43,058 nt of DNA from Bacteroidaceae bacterium (GTDB lineage: Bacteria; Bacteroidota; Bacteroidia; Bacteroidales; Barnesiellaceae_A), in contig JAFXJY010000027.1 of NCBI GenBank assembly GCA_017531985.1, forward strand, positions 1-43,058, read 5' to 3'. Shown here in pieces: positions 33,064 through 42,911 of the stretch. The translations under genes were made by a program, and so were the position numbers. Under the pieces are notes generated by a model, which did no database searches, was not told where the DNA came from, and saw nothing but the letters and a program-made list of their open reading frames with translations. Position 1 is the stretch's first letter, and each line of letters opens with the position of its first letter.

Positions 33064-35895
33064 CTATTCCAATTCTCGACGTAGATATTGTGTTGTGTAG
33101 GTATCTTGGCGGCATATCTCTTCGGGGGTGCCGCAGGCGAGTATTTCGCCACCTCCACGACCACCTTCGGGTCCCATATCGATGATGTAATCGGCACACT
33201 TGATAACGTCCATGTTGTGTTCTATTACAATGATGGTATTTCCCTTGTCGGTGAGTCGATTGAGTACACCGAGCAGTACGCGAATGTCCTCAAAGTGCAA
33301 CCCGGTGGTGGGTTCGTCGAGGATATAGAGAGTCTTGCCTGTGTCACGTTTGGCCAGTTCGGTGGCGAGTTTTACACGTTGGCTTTCTCCGCCCGATAGT
33401 GTTGTGGAGGGTTGTCCCAACTTGATGTACCCCAATCCCACATCTTGCAGAACCTTTATCTTGTTAAGCACAACGGGGATATTTTCAAAAAATTCCACTG
33501 CCTGATTGATGGTCATGTCCAGTACATCGGCTATGGACTTGCCTTTGAAACGCACTTCGAGAGTTTCACGGTTGTAGCGTTTGCCATGACACACTTCACA
33601 AGGTACATACACATCGGGCAGGAAGTTCATACCGATGGTTTTGTAGCCGTTGCCACTGCATGCTTCACAGCGTCCGCCCGACACATTGAATGAGAAGCGA
33701 CCGGGTTTGTAGCCGCGTATTTTAGCCTCGGGCGACTCGACAAAGAGGTTGCGAATGTCGGAGAATACTCCTGTGTAGGTGGCAGGATTGGAGCGTGGAG
33801 TGCGTCCTAATGGTGACTGGTCGACGGTGACTACTTTGTCGATGTGTTCAAGTCCTTCGATGCCTTTGTAGGGTAAAGGGTCTTGCAGCGAACGATAGAA
33901 GTGCTGATTGAGGATGGGTTGCAGCGTGGCGTTGATGAGGGTAGACTTACCGCTGCCCGACACACCTGTTACACAGATGAAGCACCCTAATGGGAGTGAT
34001 ACTGTTACGTCCTTCAAGTTGTTGCCCGTAGCACCTCGCAGGGTTAAAAACTTACCGTTTCCCGGGCGACGGGTTGTGGGTATATGAATTTTGGTCTCGC
34101 TGTCGGGACGCAAATATTCGGCCGTGAGCGTGTTGCTCTTCATCATCTCGACAGGAGTTCCTGCAAAGACAACGTTGCCTCCTAATCGGCCGGCTTTGGG
34201 CCCTAAGTCGACTAAATAGTCGGCCTCCATCATCATGTCTTTGTCATGCTCCACTACGATAACGGTGTTGCCTATATCGCGAAGCTCTTTCAGTGAGTTG
34301 ATGAGGCGAGTGTTGTCGCGTTGGTGCAGACCTATACTGGGTTCGTCGAGGATATACAGTACGTTGACAAGTTGCGAACCTATCTGGGTGGCTAATCTTA
34401 TGCGTTGGCTTTCACCGCCCGACAAGGTAGCCGATGCTCGGTTGAGGTTGAGATAATCCAATCCTACCGTAGTGAGGAAGTGCAGACGACTGCGTATCTC
34501 TTTGAGGATTTCCGAGGCTATAAGTTGTTGTTGAGGGTTGAGTTGTTGCTCGACATTGTCTATCCACTGAGCTAAGTCGGCAATATCCATAGCCGCCAGT
34601 TCGGCGATGTTCTTGCCGGCAATGCGATAATGCAGAGCTTCGGTGTTGAGGCGTTGTCCATGACAAGTGGGACAAGTGATTACCGATACAAACTGTCCTG
34701 CCCACTTTTGAGCCGAGGCCGATGCTTCGCTCTGTTGTTGCATCTCGATGTATTTCACAATACCCTCGAAGGTAAGAAAATAGTCGGAGTAGCCTTCAGG
34801 ATCGTCTTTCAGTATCAGTCGCTCATCCGAGCCGTTCAATATCTCGTCGAGTGCCTCTTCCGACAGCTCTTGCAGGGGCGTTTTCAATGTGTAGCCATGA
34901 CGCTCACAGATGGCTTCGATCTGTCCGAATATAAGTGAGCGTTTGTATTTGCCCAGAGCCTCGATACCACCGTTGTATATCGATTTGCTCATGTCGGGCA
35001 TTAGCTTTTCTCGATCTATTACATTGATATATCCCAAACCCTTGCATTGAGGACAAGCTCCTAATGGTGAGTTGAATGAAAAGTTATGAGGGGCAGGCTC
35101 GCTGTATGATAGACCTGTGGCAGGGTCCATCAATGCTCTACTATAATGGCGTATCTCATTGGTACCTGCATCGAGTATCATAATAAGACCGTCACCTTGC
35201 TTCATGGCTGTTCGCACACTGTTTTTCACCCGTTCGCGGTCTTTGTTCGATACAATAAGTTTGTCCACTACAAGTTCTACGCTATGGTTTTTGTATCGGT
35301 CGAGTTTCATCCCTTGCAGTATCTCTTGTAGTTCTCCATCGATACGAACCGTGAGAAACCCTTTGCGTCGCATTTGTTCAAATAATTCCTTGTAATGACC
35401 TTTGCGGTTACGCACAAGTGGAGCAAGGATATACGTCTTGCGACCTTCATACTCCGATATGACAAGTTCGAGAATTTGTTCCTCAGTAAATTTTACCATT
35501 TTTTCGCCCGACAGGTAAGAGTAAGCCTCCCCCGCACGAGCAAACAGCAGACGCAGGAAGTCGAATATTTCGGTCGTAGTACCCACTGTCGAGCGAGGGT
35601 TACGATTGGTAGTTTTCTGTTCTATCGAAATGACCGGGCTGAGTCCTGTTATTTTATCAACATCGGGGCGTTCGAGGTTGCCCAACATATTGCGAGCGTA
35701 GGCCGAGAAAGTTTCGATGTAACGGCGTTGTCCTTCGGCAAAGATGGTGTCGAAAGCTAATGACGACTTTCCACTGCCACTGAGCCCTGTTACAACTGTG
35801 AGCGATTGGCGAGGGATGGTGACATCTATATTTTTGAGGTTGTGAACTCTTGCTCCCAGCACCTCGATATTTTCTTCTACTAATTTTTCTTCCAT
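33064..35895 (-). CDS. uvrA: Excinuclease ABC subunit A
   Basis: 943 residues, full length for UvrA, the damage-recognition ATPase of nucleotide excision repair. The first Walker [10 protein letters not shown] is at 37-45, the second GVSGSGKST in the C-terminal half; two LSGGESQR signatures are present. Zinc-binding pairs appear as CPQCKG, CPTCHG, CEACSG and CEVCHG. The start is one base after the upstream lytic transglycosylase gene (35896 gap), so it is cotranscribed with envelope genes, an unusual companion set. A second uvrA paralogue elsewhere is common in this phylum but not visible here. Confidence 0.97.
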   Translation of the reverse strand: MEEKLVEENIEVLGARVHNLKNIDVTIPRQSLTVVTGLSGSGKSSLAFDTIFAEGQRRYIETFSAYARNMLGNLERPDVDKITGLSPVISIEQKTTNRNPRSTVGTTTEIFDFLRLLFARAGEAYSYLSGEKMVKFTEEQILELVISEYEGRKTYILAPLVRNRKGHYKELFEQMRRKGFLTVRIDGELQEILQGMKLDRYKNHSVELVVDKLIVSNKDRERVKNSVRTAMKQGDGLIMILDAGTNEIRHYSRALMDPATGLSYSEPAPHNFSFNSPLGACPQCKGLGYINVIDREKLMPDMSKSIYNGGIEALGKYKRSLIFGQIEAICERHGYTLKTPLQELSEEALDEILNGSDERLILKDDPEGYSDYFLTFEGIVKYIEMQQQSEASASAQKWAGQFVSVITCPTCHGQRLNTEALHYRIAGKNIAELAAMDIADLAQWIDNVEQQLNPQQQLIASEILKEIRSRLHFLTTVGLDYLNLNRASATLSGGESQRIRLATQIGSQLVNVLYILDEPSIGLHQRDNTRLINSLKELRDIGNTVIVVEHDKDMMMEADYLVDLGPKAGRLGGNVVFAGTPVEMMKSNTLTAEYLRPDSETKIHIPTTRRPGNGKFLTLRGATGNNLKDVTVSLPLGCFICVTGVSGSGKSTLINATLQPILNQHFYRSLQDPLPYKGIEGLEHIDKVVTVDQSPLGRTPRSNPATYTGVFSDIRNLFVESPEAKIRGYKPGRFSFNVSGGRCEACSGNGYKTIGMNFLPDVYVPCEVCHGKRYNRETLEVRFKGKSIADVLDMTINQAVEFFENIPVVLNKIKVLQDVGLGYIKLGQPSTTLSGGESQRVKLATELAKRDTGKTLYILDEPTTGLHFEDIRVLLGVLNRLTDKGNTIIVIEHNMDVIKCADYIIDMGPEGGRGGGEILACGTPEEICRQDTYTTQYLRRELE

Positions 35896-35896
35896 G

Positions 35897-36877
35897 TCAA
35901 TCTTTCACAATCCAATTTTCGTCAAAAGTGCGATATTCACGTTTATCATCATAGTATATATCCTCGGTAAGAGGTATGAGTATTTTATATCTTTTTCCGC
36001 TCTTATTGGGTAAAGTACGGCTACGCAACCAGGGATTGAAGTCTTTTAGCTGTTGATAGGTAATACCTTGTTCTTTCGCCCATGCTGCAAGGTCGTCAAT
36101 GGTGGTAGTAACCTCTATGGTTCGAGTTTTGATAGGTTGATATAGCTGATGGGCTCGTATTCTGAACCCATAATCCGCTGGCGAACTCATCACCTGTTTG
36201 GTTGCCAATATGCGGAATACATATCGCGACGTTTCTTGTACCAGATACATATCCAAGGCACTCTCTACACCTTGTTTGTTGCGTTCCGATGTAATGCGTT
36301 GTGTGCCGGCGTTATAAGATGCTGCGGCATCGACCCAACTGCCAAACTTGTTATATGCATTACGCAGGTATTTACAGGCTGCAACAGTAGCTTTTTCGAC
36401 ATTGTATCGCTCGTCAACATCGCTATTGACTTCCAGTCCATATTCGCGTGCTGTTGTGGGCATAAATTGCCATATACCGGCTGCCTTTGCCGGTGAGTAG
36501 GCTAAGGGGTTGAATGCACTCTCGATAGCAGCCAAGTAGATGAAATCGACCGGTATATTCTCTTTTTGTAAAATGGGTACTATGACGGGTAGATATCGGT
36601 TGGCCCGTTTGATGGTAAGCAGTGTGCTGCTGTGCATGTAGCATGCAGCTGTGAGTTCTCGCTCATAGCGTTCATACATGTCGTAACGTGTCAAGTCGAT
36701 TGTTTCGTCGGCAAATGAAGTCCGCTCAGGAACATCGGGTATGCGATATTCTATGTTGTAATTATTATCGGTTATTGTTTCATTCGAAACAGCACAACAC
36801 GGTGTTGAAATAATCCCTAATAGAATTGCAATGGCAATTCCCCCTCCCTTAAATTGTTGTCTTACTATTCGATTCAT
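35897..36877 (-). CDS. Lytic murein transglycosylase (SLT domain, MltD-like)
   Basis: 326 residues with a signal peptide (to about residue 29). The SLT/GH23 domain spans about 90-220: catalytic Glu119 in YLAAIESAFNPLAYSPAKA, then GIWQFMPTTAREYGL and AAASYNAGTQRI. The C-terminus (about 255-315) looks like a degenerate LysM-type module (DDLAAWAKEQGITYQQLKDFN). It cleaves peptidoglycan to 1,6-anhydromuropeptides in the periplasm. It lies between a T9SS-sorted protein gene (14-base gap) and uvrA (1-base gap). Confidence 0.92.
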   Translation of the reverse strand: MNRIVRQQFKGGGIAIAILLGIISTPCCAVSNETITDNNYNIEYRIPDVPERTSFADETIDLTRYDMYERYERELTAACYMHSSTLLTIKRANRYLPVIVPILQKENIPVDFIYLAAIESAFNPLAYSPAKAAGIWQFMPTTAREYGLEVNSDVDERYNVEKATVAACKYLRNAYNKFGSWVDAAASYNAGTQRITSERNKQGVESALDMYLVQETSRYVFRILATKQVMSSPADYGFRIRAHQLYQPIKTRTIEVTTTIDDLAAWAKEQGITYQQLKDFNPWLRSRTLPNKSGKRYKILIPLTEDIYYDDKREYRTFDENWIVKD

Positions 36878-36891
36878 AATGAATTTATTTA

Positions 36892-38244
36892 TTACTCTAT
36901 ATTGTTGTCATTAGTAGTGCTGTTTTTCTTAGAACGCATCAGGTTGATGTGACCACTGCGTTTGTACTCTACGTCGTCGGCTCCGCGAGCCTCTATTACA
37001 TAGTAGTAAACACCCGGCGATGCCAAGCGACCTGCATGAGTGCCATCCCATCCTGCTCCGGGGTTTTCGCTATAATACATCTGTACGCCTTGTTTATTGA
37101 ATATCCAGCAGCGAAATTCTACTATCGACTTGAATGCAACACGCCATTCATCGTTTTTGCCATCGATGGTACCCGGTGAGAATGCATTGGGGATTTCAAG
37201 ACTCGATGTGCCAACGTTTATCACTAATGGTTCACATTCATACACACACGTCTCATTGAGACTTGTAACAACTAAGCGAACATAGGTAGTCCCCTCTTCG
37301 TTGAAGGTGTATCGCAATAGGTCGTCATTGTATCTGTGGGTAATGCCTGAGAAATTACCATCTTGCGAAAATTGCCATTCGGCATGTGTAACAGCATCAG
37401 TGTAATAAGCACAGAACTCAATCTCGACAGGTGCCGAGCCGCCAAGTCCGGAGGTAGGTTGACGGTCTATTTCGTTAGCTTCTTCCCTATAAGTTTGGGT
37501 GGCTTTGGCTTGTGCTTCAACTGCATAAGTCGCAAACTCGTCGCTACTCACCTCTTGTGGCATATTCCAGGCTTGCAAGAAGCGATCGCCACTGACCGTA
37601 AACGTGGTGTTGCATAGAGGTGCTGCAACGGGATAGGTCGAGGAGAATTGTCGAAGTGATACAACTTGTTGAATCTCTTCGTATTGCAATAATTCGTCGT
37701 TCCACTGCAATGTGTTATACATAATATCAATGTCGCGATGTATTTCGTGAGGTAACTTATTGTTGAAAGCATAATAATACATTTCATTACCCTCACCTGT
37801 TATGTTGAGTGTAACAATATCGCACGAATTGTTCTCGTCGGTTGTTATTGACGAAAGAATGAGCGGATGTTTGATATAGTCCACAACATATACATAGTAT
37901 GTCTTATTGCCTTGCATGATTACATAACCACACTCAGTGCGTGTTAGAGGTATGGTAGAGTGTATACCATCCTGAGTCGATGGCAGTGGAGTGAGAACAT
38001 CTTCATAGGTGTACCATGTGATGGGTTCGGTCGAACGCCCATCATATCGTAATACCTTATCGGCTGTGCCATATACAACCAGTACGACATTAATACCATC
38101 GGTGGCTTTGTAGTCTTCAAGGTAGGTATATGATAATCCATCTCCACCTTCTACGGATATGCGTTGGGCTTGTGTGGATTGAGATGTAAACAAGGCAACA
38201 AGTAAAAATATTGCAAATGTGAAGTTATGAATGGTAAGTTTCAT
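36892..38244 (-). CDS. Exported protein with T9SS type-B sorting (gliding-motility-associated) C-terminal domain
   Basis: 450 residues with a signal peptide (cleavage near TQAQR, residue 27). The middle part is strand-rich with no recognised enzyme motif. The last about 95 residues are the type B sorting domain of the type IX secretion system: EIPNAFSPGTIDGKNDEW, then FNKQGVQMYYSENPGAGWDG and GVYYYVIEARG. Such proteins are carried across the outer membrane and attached to the surface or released. It is the first gene of the operon with the lytic transglycosylase and uvrA. A hairpin opens its leader mRNA. Confidence 0.85.
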   Translation of the reverse strand: MKLTIHNFTFAIFLLVALFTSQSTQAQRISVEGGDGLSYTYLEDYKATDGINVVLVVYGTADKVLRYDGRSTEPITWYTYEDVLTPLPSTQDGIHSTIPLTRTECGYVIMQGNKTYYVYVVDYIKHPLILSSITTDENNSCDIVTLNITGEGNEMYYYAFNNKLPHEIHRDIDIMYNTLQWNDELLQYEEIQQVVSLRQFSSTYPVAAPLCNTTFTVSGDRFLQAWNMPQEVSSDEFATYAVEAQAKATQTYREEANEIDRQPTSGLGGSAPVEIEFCAYYTDAVTHAEWQFSQDGNFSGITHRYNDDLLRYTFNEEGTTYVRLVVTSLNETCVYECEPLVINVGTSSLEIPNAFSPGTIDGKNDEWRVAFKSIVEFRCWIFNKQGVQMYYSENPGAGWDGTHAGRLASPGVYYYVIEARGADDVEYKRSGHINLMRSKKNSTTNDNNIE

Positions 38245-38279
38245 AAATTATCATGTTATAAAGTTGAAATACACACGTC

Positions 38280-38319
38280 GTCTCACTCTATTTATTGAGG
38301 TATAAATGGTGAGTGAGAC
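38280..38319 (-). promoter_or_regulatory. 5' leader hairpin of the T9SS protein operon
   Basis: A perfect 9-base stem (38280-38288 with 38311-38319) lies 7 bases downstream of the -7 element, so it forms at or near the mRNA 5' end. It may protect the transcript or regulate expression. Confidence 0.5.
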
Positions 38320-38326
38320 CAATCAA

Positions 38327-38357
38327 CAAATATACTACATTTGTGTCATATATCAAA
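38327..38357 (-). promoter_or_regulatory. Promoter of the T9SS protein-transglycosylase-uvrA operon
   Basis: The minus strand has TTTG (38357-38354), 19 bases, TATATTTG (38334-38327): a perfect consensus with ideal spacing. A plus-strand TACATTTG at 38336-38343 overlaps it. Confidence 0.75.
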
Positions 38358-38416
38358 TTACAAGTAGTATAACTTCCGTTAAAAAACCTTTTTAACGATA
38401 AAGATGATTTATTTAA

Positions 38417-38447
38417 TTGCATAAGCAGTGGATAATTTGTAACTTTG
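38417..38447 (+). promoter_or_regulatory. Promoter of the LysM-PorT-like operon
   Basis: TTG (38417-38419), 20 bases, TAACTTTG (38440-38447). The ATG at 38493 follows after 45 bases. Confidence 0.65.
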
Positions 38448-38492
38448 TACGATTTATATCCTTTACAATAGAGAACGAACACATTAACAGAT

Positions 38493-40613
38493 ATGAACAT
38501 TAGAACGATTATAACATCCATTATGTGCGGTATAGTGCTTATGGCAGCAGCACAAGTTTCCGATTTGCCTCGTAAAACCATGAATGGCAAAGAGTATTAC
38601 GTCTATAAAGTCTCGAAAGGTGAAGGCTTTTATTCGATATCCAAGAAGTTCGACATATCAGAAGAAGATATTATCAAATATAATCCGGCTGCCAAAAACG
38701 GACTGAAACGCGACCAAGTACTCTTTATCCCGGTTGACAAAGACGACTCTTCACAGTCGGCTGCTTCATCATCATTTGAGCATACCATCAAGCGAGGTGA
38801 AACGTTGTATGCAATCTCCAAGATGTATAATGTCTCTATCGACGATATTTGTAAACTCAACCCCGGTGCGAGAAAGAGAATAAATGCCGGTGATAAGTTG
38901 CTCATTCCGCAGAAGAATAAAAATCTCTCGAAGCCTTCACAAGCAACGACTAAGACACCTGCGAAAACTACTCAAAAGGCAAAAACAACCGTTCAGTCCA
39001 CTCCCAAGAATGAGACTCCAACATACATATATCACACTATCGCATCGGGTGAAACCCTGTATGCCATAGCCAAACGTTACGATACAGATGTGGAATCTAT
39101 CATACGAGCTAATCCGGGTATTAAGCCCACCAAGTTGGCCAAAGGTGCTGTTATAAGAGTCCCCGATAGCAATGCAGGAGTGGCTGTGACTGCCCAAGAA
39201 GTTAAAGATACCCCCGACCGCTCGGTCGTGTCGAAAGATAATAAATCAGATAAAGTTGATATTAAAGAAAATACCGTAAAACAAACAACAGTTAACAATA
39301 GTAAATATCAAACTTATTGTGCCAAGAAGAAAGAGACATTTTATAGCATTGCACAGAAATTTGATATATCAGTCGAAGAGTTGCGAGCTGCCAATCCTGA
39401 TGTTCGCAAGGTTAAGGAAGGTATGAATATCAACATCCCTAACAATGAGGCAAAGAATCCTATTGCTTCAAACAATGGTCAGACTGCGTCAAATGAGCAT
39501 TTGGAGAATTTGTATAGCCGCATCTATTCAAAGAAAAATGCCAACTATATCAACGTAGCTGTAATGTTGCCATTCATGCTCAATCAAGAAGAAACAGTCA
39601 AGTCGTCGCTTTACACAGAGTACTATCAAGGCTTCCTATTAGCCGTTGATAGTCTCAAACGTCAAGGTTACTCTATAAATGTATATGCCTATGACACTCA
39701 GAATTCAACCGACATGGTGCGTGACATCCTTTCACGTCAGCAGTTGAAAAAAATGGATCTTATCATAGCTCCCGACCAAGATGAAGCCATTGATCTGATT
39801 GCCGACTTCGGTGAACAACACGATATCAATATCGTTAATTCATTCTCATTGAAAAATGAAAAAGTTAATACGAATGCCAGGGTATTTCAGACCAATATAC
39901 CTGCTTCGTACTTGTATGCCGAAGCCGTTGCTCAATTTGTTAAAATGTTCAGAAATAGAACAATAGTATTCCTTGATAATACCAGTGACACCGAGTCGGA
40001 TAATGAATTTATCGAAATATTGCAGAGTGAGCTTGCACAGCACAATATACAGCATTTAACATGTAATTATACCGATATTCTTAGTGACGAAAATCTTGCC
40101 TCTTTGACAACCTACTCCTCAATAGTGTTCGTTCCCATGTCAAACAAAAAAGAGGTCATCAACGAGATACTTCCTGCATTGAACAAATATGAAGCTGAAC
40201 ACATGGCTACCGATGTCTCCTTATTCGGCTACCCCGGATGGGTGCCGCAAATCAATAAGCACCTTGACAAATTCTATAAACTCAACACATACATCCTCTC
40301 TCGATTTTATATCGAACCCGACGATAGCCGAATGTACGATTTCAGCCTGAAATATACCTATTGGTACAACGAGGAAATGCGTAATGCCAGTCCGCGATAT
40401 GCCATCCTTGGTTTCGATACCGGACTATATTTCCTACAAGCCATTGCTCAATATGGCAAAAACTTTGCCAACTACGACGTGGCACACGATACGCAATCAA
40501 TTCAGACCGATTTCAGTTTTGAACGCATCAATAATTGGAGCGGATTTATAAACAAATCATTCTACTTTGTGCATCTCACCCGCGACATGAAGATAGAGAA
40601 ATTAAGTTTCTAA
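38493..40613 (+). CDS. Four-LysM protein fused to a periplasmic-binding-protein-like domain
   Basis: 706 residues with a signal peptide (to about AAAQV, residue 21). Four LysM repeats bind peptidoglycan: about 36-80, 95-139, 178-224 and 272-316 (each with GExxYxIxxxY/F and ending IP or VP). Residues 140-177 and 225-270 are Lys/Thr-rich linkers. The C-terminal domain (about 352-706, from INVAVMLPFML) has the fold of type I periplasmic-binding proteins (YYQGFLLAVDSLKRQG). It may sense or scaffold cell-wall synthesis; LpoA, an activator of a penicillin-binding protein, has a related fold, so this is one hypothesis. Cotranscribed with the next barrel gene (10-base gap). Confidence 0.88.
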   Translation: MNIRTIITSIMCGIVLMAAAQVSDLPRKTMNGKEYYVYKVSKGEGFYSISKKFDISEEDIIKYNPAAKNGLKRDQVLFIPVDKDDSSQSAASSSFEHTIKRGETLYAISKMYNVSIDDICKLNPGARKRINAGDKLLIPQKNKNLSKPSQATTKTPAKTTQKAKTTVQSTPKNETPTYIYHTIASGETLYAIAKRYDTDVESIIRANPGIKPTKLAKGAVIRVPDSNAGVAVTAQEVKDTPDRSVVSKDNKSDKVDIKENTVKQTTVNNSKYQTYCAKKKETFYSIAQKFDISVEELRAANPDVRKVKEGMNINIPNNEAKNPIASNNGQTASNEHLENLYSRIYSKKNANYINVAVMLPFMLNQEETVKSSLYTEYYQGFLLAVDSLKRQGYSINVYAYDTQNSTDMVRDILSRQQLKKMDLIIAPDQDEAIDLIADFGEQHDINIVNSFSLKNEKVNTNARVFQTNIPASYLYAEAVAQFVKMFRNRTIVFLDNTSDTESDNEFIEILQSELAQHNIQHLTCNYTDILSDENLASLTTYSSIVFVPMSNKKEVINEILPALNKYEAEHMATDVSLFGYPGWVPQINKHLDKFYKLNTYILSRFYIEPDDSRMYDFSLKYTYWYNEEMRNASPRYAILGFDTGLYFLQAIAQYGKNFANYDVAHDTQSIQTDFSFERINNWSGFINKSFYFVHLTRDMKIEKLSF

Positions 40614-40623
40614 TAACTCTCCC

Positions 40624-41310
40624 ATGAAACAACGCCTATTCATAGTCATCCTTATTATAGCATGTGGTACTCTCCTATCCCTATCACAGCAGCGTGATCC
40701 CAATTTCCCGAAGGAGTTATCATTGGGAGTCAAAGCCGGTGTAAACTTCCCCAACATGGCACTCTCGCCCTCGGTTCAACAAAATACATGGATAGGATAC
40801 ACCGCCGGATTTACCATGCGATATATCGAGGAGAAACTATTCGGATTCGTTATTGAAGCCAACTTTTCGCAGCGAGGATGGGATGAAAAGTTTGAAACCG
40901 ACCCATACAACTATCGTCGCACGTTCAATTATGTGGAGATACCTTTCATGTCGCACATCTATTTCGGTAGTGATAAGTTTCATGCTTTTGTCAATTTAGG
41001 ACCCCAATTAGGAATAATGTTGAATGACACCTATACTGCCAACTTCGATGTAAACAATCCCCCATCGTTTAGCGAACGAAACAAAATTAAAGAGTCATAT
41101 AGTTTGCCAGTCAAGAATATCTTTGACTATGGCATAACCGGTGGTGTGGGAGTAGAGCTACGCATGCAACGCCACATTGTAGCACTTGAAGGACGATATT
41201 ACTTCGGACTGGGCGACACCTTCGGCAACCACAAGTCCGACGTATTCTACGGCTCATCAGCCAACCGTGGCTTCACCATCACACTCTCCTATATGTTCCG
41301 TATATGGTGA
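40624..41310 (+). CDS. PorT-like outer-membrane beta-barrel protein
   Basis: 228 residues with a signal peptide (to about LSLSQ, residue 22). The mature part has LSLGVKAGVNFPNM, FEIN-like strands, NYVEIPFMSHIYF, FVNLGPQLGIM and a terminal strand ending LSYMFRIW. This is the PorT/OMP_b-brl_2 type of small barrel common in Bacteroidetes. True PorT is part of the type IX secretion system, but many unrelated barrels share this label, so the role is open. It converges with holA; only 17 bases separate them. Confidence 0.82.
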   Translation: MKQRLFIVILIIACGTLLSLSQQRDPNFPKELSLGVKAGVNFPNMALSPSVQQNTWIGYTAGFTMRYIEEKLFGFVIEANFSQRGWDEKFETDPYNYRRTFNYVEIPFMSHIYFGSDKFHAFVNLGPQLGIMLNDTYTANFDVNNPPSFSERNKIKESYSLPVKNIFDYGITGGVGVELRMQRHIVALEGRYYFGLGDTFGNHKSDVFYGSSANRGFTITLSYMFRIW

Positions 41311-41327
41311 TGAAATGGACTCTATCA

Positions 41328-42377
41328 TCAATGCATAATCTTGAACACCAGTTCTCGCAATAGTTCACCTTCGGTGGTATTGGAGGTAGAACCTATACCC
41401 TTGGAGCGGGCGTCAAATTGCCGTAGCAATGCTATGACATCAATGCACTTAAATGCGTTGTAGTTACGCATGGCAGTTGCGTAATCGCGGGCTTGGAAAG
41501 TAGTGCGTAGTTTCAATTCTTGCATGAGTCCTTGTTCACTCTTGTCGGCGGCGAAGTATGTTATCATCAAGTTGGAGAAGAAACCGAAGAGTACGCTGAT
41601 GGTTACAATCAGCGGGTTATTCTTAGGATTACGTTCAAAATAATTGACAATTTGATTGGCTTTGAAGGCATTGCGAGTAACGATAGCGTTCAATAGCTCA
41701 AAGTTGTTAAAATCTTTGCTTACACCTATGTTCCGTTCAACATCATCGGGTGTAATGCATGTTTTCTCCTCACCCATCGATATGCTCAACTTGTCTAATT
41801 CGCTTGTCAGGCGGTTGAGATCGCTACCAATGAAGTCGGCAACCATCTGCATGGCTTTGTTTTCGATGGAGCGTCCACTCTCGGCAACATAGTTATTGAT
41901 AAATGTGGGCAGTTGGTTGTCGTAGAGTTTTTTCGACTCATATACAATACCCACTTGTTCTATCTCGCTAAGTATTTTTTTGTTTTTTACACTGCCGTGT
42001 TTGTGGTTGATAACCAGTATGGTTGATTGTAGGGGTTGTTTCAGATAGTACGACAACATCTCGATACCTTGTATCTGTTGAGCCTCCTTCACCACGACCA
42101 ATTGTCGCTCGGCCATCATAGGATAGCGTTTGGCAGCATTCACAATAACGCCATAGTTGGCAACATCGGCTCCGTACATAATCGTCTGATTAAAGTCGCG
42201 TTGGTCATCGCTGAGAGCATGCTCAATAATGGCATCGGTAATAATATCGATGAAATAACTTTCTTCGCCCATCAGGAAATAGACGGGGCGAAACTCTTTT
42301 TTGCGTATGTCTTTCAGTAGCGAGAGGTACTGATTGTTGTCTTTCTTAGCCAAGGTGCCAAAATAATTTTTCCCCAA
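41328..42377 (-). CDS. holA: DNA polymerase III delta subunit
   Basis: 349 residues in the longest frame. RPVYFLMGEESYFID near residue 30-44 is the family opening of the AAA+-like domain, followed by NQTIMYGADVANYG and a helical C-terminus (FKCIDVIALLRQFDARSKG). Delta loads the sliding clamp with the other clamp-loader subunits. The frame starts with TTG at 42377, and another TTG at 42353 gives MAKKDNNQYLSLL, closer to the usual Bacteroides start; no ATG is available near. I keep the longer frame. A 9-base inverted repeat precedes it at 42402-42423. Confidence 0.92.
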   Translation of the reverse strand: MGKNYFGTLAKKDNNQYLSLLKDIRKKEFRPVYFLMGEESYFIDIITDAIIEHALSDDQRDFNQTIMYGADVANYGVIVNAAKRYPMMAERQLVVVKEAQQIQGIEMLSYYLKQPLQSTILVINHKHGSVKNKKILSEIEQVGIVYESKKLYDNQLPTFINNYVAESGRSIENKAMQMVADFIGSDLNRLTSELDKLSISMGEEKTCITPDDVERNIGVSKDFNNFELLNAIVTRNAFKANQIVNYFERNPKNNPLIVTISVLFGFFSNLMITYFAADKSEQGLMQELKLRTTFQARDYATAMRNYNAFKCIDVIALLRQFDARSKGIGSTSNTTEGELLRELVFKIMH

Positions 42378-42379
42378 TA

Positions 42380-42411
42380 TTTGTAGAATATGGGATGTTT
42401 GTGTAATTTTG
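42380..42411 (+). promoter_or_regulatory. Promoter and palindrome between holA and the HsdR-N-like gene
   Basis: TTTG (42380-42383), 20 bases, TAATTTTG (42404-42411) point to the plus-strand gene. The -7 box sits inside a 9-base inverted repeat (42402-42410 with 42415-42423), which could be an operator seen by both divergent genes. Confidence 0.6.
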
Positions 42412-42458
42412 GGTAAAATTACATATAAGATTACGAATAAGCAAATTTTTTTTGTTCG

Positions 42459-42911
42459 ATGATAGAGTTGAATTTACCGTCTTATGATTACCGTCTTAAA
42501 CGCAATGACGATGGGAGTATTTCCATCTGGGACAATACGCGTCGGCGATATGTGGCACTCACCCCCGAGGAGTGGGTGCGACAACACTTCATTGCTTTTC
42601 TTGTGGGACATCGAAGTTATCCTGCCGGTCGCATAGGTAATGAGATAGCTCTGTCGCTCAATGGTCGTCCACGGCGTTGCGATACGTTGGTATATGATGT
42701 TTATGGTTCACCGTTGATGCTCATTGAATACAAAGCACCACACATCCCCATTACTCAACAGGTTTTTGATCAGATTGTGCGGTATAATATGGTATTTTGT
42801 GTGCCATATATTGTAGTCTCTAATGGTATGTTGCATTATTGTTGTCATATTGACTATGATACCCGACAGACTACATTCTTGCAGGAAATTCCCCTTTATG
42901 CCGACTTATAG
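42459..42911 (+). CDS. Stand-alone HsdR N-terminal-like (PD-(D/E)XK) protein
   Basis: 150 residues with no signal peptide. The fold of the type I restriction enzyme HsdR N-terminal domain (HSDR_N_2) is indicated by GRIGNEIALSLNG, CDTLVYDVYGSPLMLIEYKAP and a final strand. Catalytic-type residues are visible: Asp75, Glu90 and Lys92 in the D-x14-E-x-K arrangement of PD-(D/E)XK nucleases. The helicase, HsdM and HsdS partners of a type I system are absent. Its nuclease activity and role are unknown. It diverges from holA, with a consensus promoter in the gap. Confidence 0.82.
   Translation: MIELNLPSYDYRLKRNDDGSISIWDNTRRRYVALTPEEWVRQHFIAFLVGHRSYPAGRIGNEIALSLNGRPRRCDTLVYDVYGSPLMLIEYKAPHIPITQQVFDQIVRYNMVFCVPYIVVSNGMLHYCCHIDYDTRQTTFLQEIPLYADL

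Noticed and set aside
40624..41310. True T9SS component PorT
   Set aside because: Similarity is to the general small-barrel family only; no other secretion gene is adjacent.
42459..42911. Truncated type I restriction system
   Set aside because: The gene has a clean start, stop, promoter and terminator, and no remains of HsdM, HsdS or helicase domains flank it, so it is better seen as a stand-alone gene.
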